From contig CABRFZ010000032.1 of the NCBI GenBank assembly GCA_902470365.1, forward strand, positions 1 through 16,209: a stretch of DNA of 16,209 bases, in the 5' to 3' direction. A model generated the notes under the pieces. That model ran no database searches, was not told the origin of the DNA, and worked only from the letters and a program-made list of their open reading frames with translations. Both the position numbers and the translations under genes were made by a program. Below, one piece after another: positions 1 to 6,488 of the stretch (its first letter is position 1; each line of letters opens with the position of its first letter). The stretch comes from an uncultured Collinsella sp. (GTDB taxonomy: Bacteria > Actinomycetota > Coriobacteriia > Coriobacteriales > Coriobacteriaceae).

Positions 1-20
1 TCGAAGGCTAACCGACCAAA

Positions 21-55
21 ACCACCACAAAGGGGACAGGCACCTTTGTGGTGGT
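21..55. repeat. Short palindromic repeat (13-bp stem hairpin)
   Basis: A perfect 13-bp inverted repeat, ACCACCACAAAGG at 21-33 and its complement at 43-55, encloses a 9-nt loop. The loop and inner stem read GGGGACAGGCACC. It lies beyond the nfnB terminator with no gene around it. From memory, GGGGACAGGCACC-type palindromes are dispersed in many gut Firmicutes and Actinobacteria genomes, so this is probably a REP-like unit; that link is inference. It lacks a U-tract, so it is a poor terminator candidate. Confidence 0.6.
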
Positions 56-71
56 GGGACGGCCGGCATAG

Positions 72-109
72 AAAAAGTCCCCGCCGAGCGTGTGCTCGAC
101 AGGGACTTT
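72..109 (-). terminator. Intrinsic terminator of the nfnA-nfnB operon
   Basis: Read on the minus strand, a GC-rich hairpin (outer stem AAAGTCCC/GGGACTTT at 102-109 and 74-81, inner GAGC/GCTC pairing) is followed by TTTTT. It starts about 30 bp past the nfnB stop codon, the usual place for a rho-independent terminator. Confidence 0.8.
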
Positions 110-137
110 GCCGTTTAATGGCTAGCGCTGAGGGTGA

Positions 138-1547
138 TTACTCGCCCAGCAGGCTCTTGGTGATGGAAGCGGCGGCCTTCTTGCCAGCGCCCATCGCCAG
201 AATGACCGTAGCGGCACCGGTGACGATGTCGCCGCCGGCCCAGATGCGGGGATCGGTGGTCTGGCCGGTCTCCTCGTCGGCGACGATGTAGCCCCACTTG
301 TTGAGCTCCATCTTGCCGCCGATCTTCTTTGCGAAGGGGTTGGCGTTGGTGCCGATAGCCGAGATCGCGACGTCGCAGGGGATCTCCTCGATGGCGCCCT
401 CGATGGGCACCGGGCGACGACGGCCGGACTCGTCGGGCTCGCCGAGCTCCATCTTCTGGACCTTGACGGCGCACACGGAGCCGTCTTCGCCAGCGACAAA
501 CTCGAGCGGGGAAACGAGCGGCAGAACCTCGACGCCCTCGGCCTTGGCGTGGTGCAGCTCGGCACGACGGCAGGGCATCTCGTCCTCGGTACGGCGGTAA
601 GCGATGATGGCGTGCTCGGCGCCCAGACGCTTGGCGGTACGGACGGCGTCCATAGCCACGTTGCCGCCGCCAAAGACAACGACGTTCTTGCCGTGCTTGG
701 TGGGGGTGTCGTACTCGGGGAACTTGTTGGCCTTCATCAGGTTCACGCGGGTGAGGTACTCGTTTGCGAAGAAGACGTTGGGCAGGTTCTCGCCGGGGAC
801 GTTGAGGAACTTGGGCAGGCCAGCGCCGGTCGCCACGTAGATGGCGTCGAAGCCCTGCTCGAACAGCTCCTCGGCCGTGGCCATGTTGCCCACGACGGAG
901 TTGTACTCAAACTTGACGCCCATGTCCTCCAGGCCGTCAATCTCGCGCTTGACGACCGCCTTGGGCAGACGGAACTCGGGGATGCCGTAGACCAGCACGC
1001 CGCCGCCGGTGAAGAAGGCCTCGAAGACGGTAACGTCAAAGCCGTTACGGGCGAGCTCGCCGGCGCAGGTGATGCCGGACGGGCCGGAGCCGACGACGGC
1101 GACCTTCTTGCCGTTCTTGGGGGCCATCTTGGGCGTGGAGGCGAGCTCGGGGCGATCACCCAGGAAGCGCTCGAGCTGGCCGATGGCCACGGGCTCGGAC
1201 TTCTTACCACGGATGCACTTGCCCTCGCACTGGTTCTCCTGCGGGCAGACGCGGCCGCAGATGGCGGGAAGCATGGAGTCCTCGCGGATGGTATCGAGAG
1301 CGCCGCCGAAGTCCTTCGCGCGGATCTGCTCGATAAAGCGGGGAATGTTGATGTTGACGGGGCAGCCCTCAACACAGAACGGCTTCTTGCAGTTGAGGCA
1401 GCGCTCGGCCTCGGCCAGCGCCATCTCCTCGGTGAAGCCCTTGTCGACGGGGCGGAAGTCGCAGGCGCGCTCGGCAGCCGGCTCCTCGTTATCGGGGGTG
1501 CGGGGCGACTTCATATCGGCAACGAAACGACCGTTAACTAGTGGCAT
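138..1547 (-). CDS. nfnB: NfnB / GltD-like NADPH-binding flavoprotein subunit
   Basis: 469 aa, the length expected for the NADPH-dependent glutamate synthase small-subunit (GltD-like) family. The N-terminal domain has two cysteine groups for [4Fe-4S] clusters: C50, C53, C58, C62 and C97, C101, C107, C111. A Rossmann FAD motif follows (GSGPSG, 153-158), then a second dinucleotide site (GGGNVAMD, 293-300) for NADPH, and a C-terminal FAD motif with WAGGD. The upstream gene is an NfnA-type subunit that overlaps it by 10 bp. The pair therefore most likely forms NADH-dependent ferredoxin:NADP+ oxidoreductase, a cytoplasmic electron-bifurcating enzyme exchanging electrons between NADPH, NAD+ and ferredoxin. 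No large glutamate synthase subunit is adjacent, which argues against a GltD role. The start ATG lies inside the end of nfnA, consistent with translational coupling. Confidence 0.9.
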   Translation of the reverse strand: MPLVNGRFVADMKSPRTPDNEEPAAERACDFRPVDKGFTEEMALAEAERCLNCKKPFCVEGCPVNINIPRFIEQIRAKDFGGALDTIREDSMLPAICGRVCPQENQCEGKCIRGKKSEPVAIGQLERFLGDRPELASTPKMAPKNGKKVAVVGSGPSGITCAGELARNGFDVTVFEAFFTGGGVLVYGIPEFRLPKAVVKREIDGLEDMGVKFEYNSVVGNMATAEELFEQGFDAIYVATGAGLPKFLNVPGENLPNVFFANEYLTRVNLMKANKFPEYDTPTKHGKNVVVFGGGNVAMDAVRTAKRLGAEHAIIAYRRTEDEMPCRRAELHHAKAEGVEVLPLVSPLEFVAGEDGSVCAVKVQKMELGEPDESGRRRPVPIEGAIEEIPCDVAISAIGTNANPFAKKIGGKMELNKWGYIVADEETGQTTDPRIWAGGDIVTGAATVILAMGAGKKAAASITKSLLGE

Positions 1548-2377
1548 GCGCAGCTCTTTTCCTCATAGGCCTTGAGGGACTCGCCCTCTTCGGAACGGTA
1601 AGCGGCCTGGCGGGCACGAAGGTCATCCCAGTCGACCAGGGTGGCATCGAAGTCGGGGCCGTCGACGCAAGCGAACTTGGTCACGCCGCCCACCTCGACG
1701 CGGCAGCAGCCGCACATACCGGTGCCGTCAACCATGATGGGGTTGAGCGACGCGGTGATGGGGGTATCGTACTTCTGGGCGGTGAGGGTCGAGAACTTCA
1801 TCATCGGAACGGGGCCGACGCAGAAGACCTGGCTCACGGCCTTGTCCTGCAGCAGGCGCTCCAGCGGAGCGGTGACAACGCCCTGCTCTCCGTAGGAACC
1901 GTCGTCGGTGGTGATATGGATGTGGTCCTCGTCGAGGAGCTCGCGGAACTGGTCCTCCATGAGCAGGAGGTCCTTGGTGCGGGCGCCCATGATGGCGTGC
2001 ACCTCGTGACCGGTCTCGACCAGGTGCTTGGCGACCGGGAAGGCAATTGCCAGGCCGACGCCGCCGCCAATGACGGCGCAGGGGCCCTCGGCCATCTCGG
2101 TGGGAACGCCCAGCGGGCCCACGACGTCGCGCAGCGACTCGCCGGCTTCGTAAGTGGACAGCATCTCGGTGGTCTTGCCGATCACCATGAAGATGAACTC
2201 GACCCAGCCCTCGTCACCGTTCCAGCCGGCCAGGGTAAACGGGACGCGCTCGCCCGTCTCGTTGGCGCGGACCATGAGGAACTGTCCAGCGTGCGCATGC
2301 TTGGCGATTGCGGGCGCCTCGATGCGGAACTTGAACACCTTCTCCGAGAACTGCGTCTTCTCCAGGATCTTATACAT
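1538..2377 (-). CDS. nfnA: NfnA / ferredoxin-NAD(P)+ reductase-like FAD and [2Fe-2S] subunit
   Basis: 279 aa, of the PyrK/sulfide dehydrogenase-like FAD/NAD-binding family. The N-terminal half is a ferredoxin-reductase beta-barrel (FAD site around RVPFTLAGW, 44-52). An NAD-binding domain follows (IGGGVGLA, 103-110, and FCVGPVPMM, 185-193). The C-terminal [2Fe-2S] region has C222, C224, C225 and C237 in a GMCGCCRV...FACVDGP context. In the Thermotoga maritima NfnA structure one cluster ligand is an aspartate; D217 just before the cysteines is a candidate here (inference). It is the first gene of a two-gene operon with nfnB. Its start is supported by an upstream GAGAGGGG and a spacer of four bases. 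PyrK is an alternative name for similar proteins, but no pyrD is nearby. Confidence 0.9.
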   Translation of the reverse strand: MYKILEKTQFSEKVFKFRIEAPAIAKHAHAGQFLMVRANETGERVPFTLAGWNGDEGWVEFIFMVIGKTTEMLSTYEAGESLRDVVGPLGVPTEMAEGPCAVIGGGVGLAIAFPVAKHLVETGHEVHAIMGARTKDLLLMEDQFRELLDEDHIHITTDDGSYGEQGVVTAPLERLLQDKAVSQVFCVGPVPMMKFSTLTAQKYDTPITASLNPIMVDGTGMCGCCRVEVGGVTKFACVDGPDFDATLVDWDDLRARQAAYRSEEGESLKAYEEKSCACH

Positions 2378-2482
2378 AGAACCCCTCTCTTGTTAGGGCC
2401 GCCGAACCGTGCCTCCACGGAAATGGACGGTAGCCCGAATAAAACCGTACGCGCACAGGCGTTGTGCAGACATACGGTGCAA

Positions 2483-2488
2483 ATTATA
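2483..2488 (-). promoter_or_regulatory. Putative -10 box of the nfnA-nfnB promoter
   Basis: The minus strand reads GGGTATAATTT, a perfect TATAAT, about 105 bp upstream of the nfnA start. No good TTGACA-like hexamer sits 16-18 bp upstream. The call therefore rests on the -10 match and the position. The implied leader is about 100 nt. Confidence 0.45.
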
Positions 2489-2550
2489 CCCTCATGGACA
2501 TGTCACTTACGTGTGTCTTCGGCGGTTGGGAGCAGGGTTTATCCACTTCG

Positions 2551-2750
2551 ACCTGCCAAAGGGGGAGAGGTTTATTTTGGCAGGTTTTATCAGGCAAAAC
2601 GGCAAAGGGGGCCGGCCTCGCGCTTCGGTGAGGCCGGCCCCCTTTGGAGCGTTGCATATGTATAGCGGCACAGGGTTTATTGCGACGCAGCCGCCGCGGC
2701 GTTTCCGCAGATGAAACCTGCCAAAATAAACATCTCTAAATGGTAGGTTT
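2551..2750. repeat. Nested inverted-repeat cluster downstream of pth
   Basis: This 200 bp stretch fills most of the gap between nfnA and pth. It holds a 10-bp inverted repeat, ACCTGCCAAA at 2551-2560 with 2576-2585. A second, imperfect one, AAACCTGCCA at 2714-2723 with 2741-2750, runs into the pth stop codon. Long-range arms at 2565-2591 and 2710-2736 are complementary at 25 of 27 positions with an 18-bp perfect core (GTTTATTTTGGCAGGTTT). A GC-rich hairpin lies between them. The same sequence can thus fold in two competing ways. It may be a REP-like element or an elaborate 3' end for pth. Confidence 0.65.
2604..2645 (-). terminator. GC-rich hairpin, possible pth terminator
   Basis: A perfect 16-bp stem (AAAGGGGGCCGGCCTC at 2604-2619, complement at 2630-2645) encloses a loop containing C-TTCG-G, a stable tetraloop. 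On the minus strand it is followed by TTTGCCGTTTTGCC, only a weak U-tract. It lies about 100 bp past the pth stop. Confidence 0.5.
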
Positions 2751-3379
2751 TAGTGCTTGCCGTTGGCGGAAGCGGCGCCGTTTACGTGATCGCGGGCGTA
2801 GATTACGCCGTGGACGATGGCCAGACCGGCGGCATCTGCGGCGCGGGCGCAGGTGTCCTGGAAATCCTCGGCTTCGCGGGCGCGCAGCTGCTTGAGCACG
2901 TAGTCTGCCACGGCCATCTTGCCGGGAGGGTTGCCGATGCCGGTGCGGATACGGCTAAAGTCGCGGCTGCCCATCTTGTCGATGATGGAGCGCAGGCCGT
3001 TGTGACCGGCATGGCCTCCGCCCACCTTAACACGCACGTCGCCGGCGGGAATATCGAGCTCGTCGTGGATGACGAGCAGCTCCTCGGCCTTGATCTTGTA
3101 CTCGCGGCAGAGCTTGGAGATGGGCCCGCCCGAGGTGTTCATGTACGACTGCGGCTTGACCAGTACAATCTGGCGCTTGCCGTTCTCTTCCTCGGCATCG
3201 TTGATGTTGATGAGCGCGACCTCGGCGCCTGCTTGGTTTTTCCAGTACGTGACGCCGGCCTGACGGGCCAGCTCGTCGATCGCCTTAAAACCGGCGTTGT
3301 GGCGGGTCTCGGCATACTCATCGCCAGGGTTGCCAAGTCCGGCAACCATGCGAATCTTAAGCGGCTGTGCAGCTGCCAT
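2750..3379 (-). CDS. pth: Peptidyl-tRNA hydrolase
   Basis: 209 aa from the chosen ATG, typical for bacterial Pth. The enzyme cleaves the ester bond of peptidyl-tRNAs released by stalled ribosomes, recycling tRNA. Family motifs are complete: GLGNPGDEY at 14-22 (N17), TRHNAGF with catalytic H27, KPQSYMNTSG at 75-84 (N81), and HDELDIPAG with D106. These match E. coli N10, H20, N68 and D93. GGGHAGHNGLRS follows. The start at 3379 gives an AAAGGA Shine-Dalgarno with a 5-nt spacer; the ATG two codons earlier overlaps the ribosome site, and the longer reading frame upstream has no family similarity. A perfect TTGACA on the minus strand (3433-3438) could be a -35 box, but no convincing -10 follows. 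In many actinobacteria pth lies near prs and glmU; here an accessory gene and two repeat elements separate them. Confidence 0.93.
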   Translation of the reverse strand: MAAAQPLKIRMVAGLGNPGDEYAETRHNAGFKAIDELARQAGVTYWKNQAGAEVALININDAEEENGKRQIVLVKPQSYMNTSGGPISKLCREYKIKAEELLVIHDELDIPAGDVRVKVGGGHAGHNGLRSIIDKMGSRDFSRIRTGIGNPPGKMAVADYVLKQLRAREAEDFQDTCARAADAAGLAIVHGVIYARDHVNGAASANGKH

Positions 3380-3493
3380 GTTCATCCTTTCGTTGATTTG
3401 TCGCCTGCTATGGTGAGCGACCCTGTTGCCGCTGTCAAATGGAGGGCAATTGAGGTTGTTTGGGGGCGTTTGGACGGCCGTCAAAATCCGAGG

Positions 3494-3698
3494 TGGACAG
3501 TTAGTTCAGATACGTATAAGTTCTGAGGACTCGAATTGCTCAATTCAATGCCGATACGTTGTTTTGGAACTTTAGTTAGTCCATATGACGCTGTTTTGAA
3601 GTCTACCCCGCTTTCAAATAGGGCGAATGGTATAGAGATAGCTGCAAAACAGCCTAATTCAATGTGTCTATTTATACGTATTTGAACTAACTGTCCAG
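3494..3698. mobile_element. 205-bp MITE-like element, copy 1 (terminal inverted repeats)
   Basis: The left end TGGACAGTTAGTTCAGATAC...GTATAAG (3494-3520) and the inverted right end (3672-3698) match at all but one position over about 26 bp. The interior is AT-richer than the genes and has no credible coding frame. The same end sequence recurs at 5022-5223 with a different interior. No clear target-site duplication is visible. The inverted ends, small size and lack of a gene suggest a non-autonomous transposable element moved by a transposase encoded elsewhere (inference). Confidence 0.7.
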
Positions 3699-3730
3699 CC
3701 CTGTTCGACGGCGCACGGGTGATTCGCCGT

Positions 3731-4858
3731 TTAGACCGGCGCAAGGCCGATTCCGGCCCGCAGAGCGTTGAGCCAAGCGGCCTGACGCTTGCGATAGCCC
3801 TTGATGCGATATCGGAATCGGACTCCTGCGAGTCGATGCATCGTTTGGGCGAAGGCTTCGAGTGCAACAAGGTCTTTCATTTGGTCGCGATTGATAACCA
3901 GGACGTGGATGCCCATTGCCTTGAGGCCATTATTTCGATTGCCATCGTGGATGCGAGCGTTTTGAAGCTCATGCCCAATTCCGTTGTATTCGTTGTCGAC
4001 TCCGGCGGCCGGGCAATATAGGTCGCAGATGGCGTAAGGGATGCCGGAGGACATGTTAACCGCAAGAGTGTCGAAGTCGATTCGATAGTTGAGTAGCAGG
4101 CCTCCCATGGGCAGGCTGCAACATCCGAATCCGCCAAAGCGCATGGGCGCTCCGAGAACGGCTAACATTAGGGATTCGGCTGGGGATGCAGATCCGGGTC
4201 GGGCAAGCTTGACTGCCGTGCGAAACGAGGTGTATGAGCTACTTTTGGCGAAGCGCGCGACCGCCTCGAGATCTTCGATGGTCGTGGCGGGCTCGCATTT
4301 GTAGTGCGCCTGTTCGTAGCGGGTTTCGTTCTGCTGTTTGGCTGCCGACTGGCCGCCCAGGCAATCAAGATCGCCCGTCGCTGCGCAGCTATCGCCCTTG
4401 GGCCAGATGTCGTCATAGGCGATGGGGTAGGTTGCCTCGGGCGGAAGGGAGTAGGTTCCGAGCAGCTCCATAAGGAGCATCAAGGTTTTGGCGACCGATT
4501 CATTTTTAGAACAAAGCATGGCTGTCATGGCAGGAGACGTTGCGTAGATGTCGGCCTCGACGTGCATAATTGCACCTTCAGGAAGCGGAGCGGAGAGAAT
4601 ATGCTGAAGAAGTCGCTTGTCGGGGCGTCTGTTGTCTTCGTTTGAAACGAGAAGATCGAGTAGTTCGGAATCATCTTCATTCCAGGCGTCGAGTATCGAA
4701 AGTGCGCCAAAGTCTATCGCGTCATTATTGGGAATGCAGCTAGCCAAGGCCTGTGCTTGCTGTTCACTATCAACGGAGTCCCAGGGTAGGGCAGAGTACG
4801 CCCGTCGTGCGCGACGAATTGCGCGGAGGGCGGAGAAATGTGAAATCACGGTCGTCAT
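3731..4858 (-). CDS. Accessory protein with AbiEi-like N-terminus and DUF559-like (PD-(D/E)XK fold) C-terminus
   Basis: 375 aa, function unknown. The N-terminal part (ISHFSALRAIRRAR at 5-18; PLPEG at 91-95; DIYATSPAM at 103-111; ELLGTYSL at 131-138) resembles a Coriobacteriia protein family related to AbiEi-type antitoxins, as far as I recall it. The C-terminal half follows the DUF559/Vsr-like nuclease pattern: SPAES with E228, GGFG, D279 in DLYCP, E290 in NEYNGIGH, then D305 and R308 before GLKAMGIHVLVI. The usual E-Y-D/G is E-Y-N here, so catalytic activity is doubtful. Residues 150-190 are a poorly conserved insert. The gene has visibly lower GC than its neighbours, no clear Shine-Dalgarno before the ATG, and an inverted-repeat element on each side. 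This all suggests acquired or mobile cargo. A defence or regulatory role is possible but unproven. Confidence 0.6.
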   Translation of the reverse strand: MTTVISHFSALRAIRRARRAYSALPWDSVDSEQQAQALASCIPNNDAIDFGALSILDAWNEDDSELLDLLVSNEDNRRPDKRLLQHILSAPLPEGAIMHVEADIYATSPAMTAMLCSKNESVAKTLMLLMELLGTYSLPPEATYPIAYDDIWPKGDSCAATGDLDCLGGQSAAKQQNETRYEQAHYKCEPATTIEDLEAVARFAKSSSYTSFRTAVKLARPGSASPAESLMLAVLGAPMRFGGFGCCSLPMGGLLLNYRIDFDTLAVNMSSGIPYAICDLYCPAAGVDNEYNGIGHELQNARIHDGNRNNGLKAMGIHVLVINRDQMKDLVALEAFAQTMHRLAGVRFRYRIKGYRKRQAAWLNALRAGIGLAPV

Positions 4859-5021
4859 AGCTATAACGTACTAAGTTGGCGGCAGAATGCGACCGCCATA
4901 CCGTTCTTTTCGCTCAGCGGGGCGCTGTGCGCCATGAACGGCTGGGTGTTATGAAATCGATGGAATCGGTTGAGGGGATTGCAGGAAATTGAGCTCTGCC
5001 GCGAAGGTTGACGATAGCTAC

Positions 5022-5223
5022 TGGACAGTTAGTTCAGATACGTATAAGGCGACGGGCATTCGAGGCGTTTCTAAGGGCCTTCGAGGGTGATTTGAGGGTA
5101 AATATGCGGCGGTTGTACTCGAAAACGATGAGCTTTGGGCGGCATGGCATCCGCCGGGGAGCTCAGAAGGCTCCGAACGGCCCTTTGGGGCTTTAAAAAA
5201 TACGTATCTGAACCAATTGTCCA
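5022..5223. mobile_element. 202-bp MITE-like element, copy 2
   Basis: The left end (5022-5048) is identical over 27 bp to the left end of the element at 3494. The right end (5201-5223) is its inverse with two mismatches over about 23 bp. The interior (5049-5200) is unrelated to that of copy 1 and contains small GC-rich stems, such as the one near 5183-5192 followed by TTTAAAAAA. It lies between the accessory gene and the prs terminator, starting 164 bp upstream of the accessory gene's start. No target duplication is evident. Confidence 0.7.
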
Positions 5224-5243
5224 GGGAAGGTTGGCGAGGGATA

Positions 5244-5276
5244 GAAAAAGGGTCGGAAGCGAGCTTCCGACCCTTT
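5244..5276 (-). terminator. Intrinsic terminator of prs
   Basis: A near-perfect stem, AAAGGGTCGGAAGC (5247-5260) with its complement (5263-5276), is followed on the minus strand by TTTTTC. It begins about 33 bp past the prs stop codon. The adjacent MITE-like element ends only about 20 bp beyond it. Confidence 0.9.
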
Positions 5277-5309
5277 AAAAGCATCAAAGATGATGCGATG
5301 CGCGTTGGA

Positions 5310-6296
5310 CTACAGCGCGAAGTCGCCGCCGACGAGCGTGGAGACGGGCTCCTCGTGGTAAACGGCGGAGATGGCCTGAGCGAACTCCTCGGCGACCGAG
5401 ATGGTCTTGATCTTGCCGCCGACCTCGACGGGAATGGCGTCGGTGACGAGGCACTCGACGATCGGGGCGTCGTTCAGACGCTCGATGGCCGGACCGGAGA
5501 AGATGCCGTGGGTGGCGCAGACGTAGATGTCGCCAGCGCCCATAGCCTTGAGCTCCTTGACGTTGGCGCACAGGGTGCCAGCGGTGTCGATCATGTCGTC
5601 GTTGATGATGCAGGTCTTGCCCTTGATGTCACCGATGATGCCCATGACCTCGGCGGCGTTGTGGCGCGGACGGCCCTTGTGGGCGATGGCCAGGTCGCAG
5701 CCGAGCATGTCGGACAGCTTCTTGGCGGCCTTGGCGCGGCCCACGTCGGGGGAGACGACAACCAGGTTGTCGGTGTCGAAGTTCATGGCGTTGTAGTACT
5801 GGCCAAACAGCGGCAGTGCGGACAGGTGGTTGACCGGGATATCAAAGAAGCCCTGGATCTGACCCTGGTGCAGGTCGAGGGTGATGATGCGGTCGACGCC
5901 GGCGCGCTCGAGCAGGTTGGCGACGAGGCGGGCGGTGATGGGCTCGCGCGGGCCGGCCTTGCGGTCCTGGCGGGCATAGCCGTAGTGGGTGATGACGGCG
6001 GTGATGGAGCGGGCGGATGCGCGCTTGGCAGCGTCGGTGGCGATGAGCAGCTCCATGAGCATGTCGTTGACGTTGCCGCCGGCCACGGACTGAATCAGGA
6101 AGACGTCGGCGCCGCGGACGGTCTCGTCGTAGCGGGCGTAAATCTCACCGTTGGCGAACTGCTTTAGCGTAAGGCCCGAAAGCTCGACCCCAAGGTACTC
6201 AGCGATCTTCTGAGCGAGGGGACGGTTGGAGGAACCGGAATACACGCGGATGGACTTGCGCATATTCTCCGACTTCTCGGGATCATTAATCGGCAT
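5310..6296 (-). CDS. prs: Ribose-phosphate pyrophosphokinase (PRPP synthase)
   Basis: 328 aa. It makes PRPP from ribose 5-phosphate and ATP for nucleotide, histidine, tryptophan and NAD synthesis, in the cytoplasm. The class I signature is at 141-156, starting DLHQGQIQGFFDIPV; the usual small residue at 144 is Q and the usual final D at 156 is N. The flexible catalytic loop reads AHKGRPR (205-211), keeping K207 and R209 where Bacillus has DKRRPR. The PRPP-binding loop is NDDMIDTAGT (232-241). The start is well supported by AAGGAG six bases upstream of the ATG. It lies downstream of glmU on the same strand, but glmU has its own terminator, so prs is probably transcribed from the ~130 bp between them; a TACAAT on the minus strand at 6343-6348 is a weak -10 candidate. 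Confidence 0.95.
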   Translation of the reverse strand: MPINDPEKSENMRKSIRVYSGSSNRPLAQKIAEYLGVELSGLTLKQFANGEIYARYDETVRGADVFLIQSVAGGNVNDMLMELLIATDAAKRASARSITAVITHYGYARQDRKAGPREPITARLVANLLERAGVDRIITLDLHQGQIQGFFDIPVNHLSALPLFGQYYNAMNFDTDNLVVVSPDVGRAKAAKKLSDMLGCDLAIAHKGRPRHNAAEVMGIIGDIKGKTCIINDDMIDTAGTLCANVKELKAMGAGDIYVCATHGIFSGPAIERLNDAPIVECLVTDAIPVEVGGKIKTISVAEEFAQAISAVYHEEPVSTLVGGDFAL

Positions 6297-6439
6297 TACC
6301 CTTCTCCTTTATACATCGAATGCCATATAGATGCCTTTTTGCATTGTAACCGTGCGGCGGGGTTAATCGGGTCTTGATAACGTCTTTACCGTCAACGGAC
6401 ACGAACCGACCACTCATCCGGTCGCGCAGGTCACGATAG

Positions 6440-6473
6440 AAAAAGGAGCCGTCCCCATGGAACAGCTCCTTTT
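6440..6473 (-). terminator. Intrinsic terminator of glmU
   Basis: The minus strand reads AAAAGGAGC (6473-6465), a 15-nt loop, then GCTCCTTTT (6449-6441) running into TTTTT and C. It lies about 15 bp past the glmU stop and separates glmU from prs. Confidence 0.85.
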
Positions 6474-6488
6474 GTGCTTGGTGAAACG

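Noticed and set aside
549..1541. Long open frame on the plus strand opposite nfnB (330 aa)
   Set aside because: It mirrors the nfnB coding frame, has a Val/Gly/Leu/Asp-rich composition with no family motif, and is a typical antisense frame of high-GC DNA.
138..1547. Glutamate synthase small subunit (gltD) as the true function
   Set aside because: There is no large subunit nearby, and the overlapping NfnA-type partner fits a transhydrogenase better, although automated annotation may still use the glutamate synthase name.
3481..3870. 129-aa minus-strand frame across the first MITE-like element
   Set aside because: It spans the element's inverted repeats and overlaps the end of the accessory gene; no similarity or ribosome site.
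3494..5223. CRISPR array from the four repeated ends
   Set aside because: The repeats occur in inverted pairs about 200 bp apart, with no regular 30-40 bp spacers and no cas genes.
5217..6167. Open frame on the plus strand opposite prs (316 aa)
   Set aside because: It is antisense to a fully supported prs gene, of low-complexity Gly/Val/Asp composition, with no domain or ribosome site; it begins inside the MITE-like element end.
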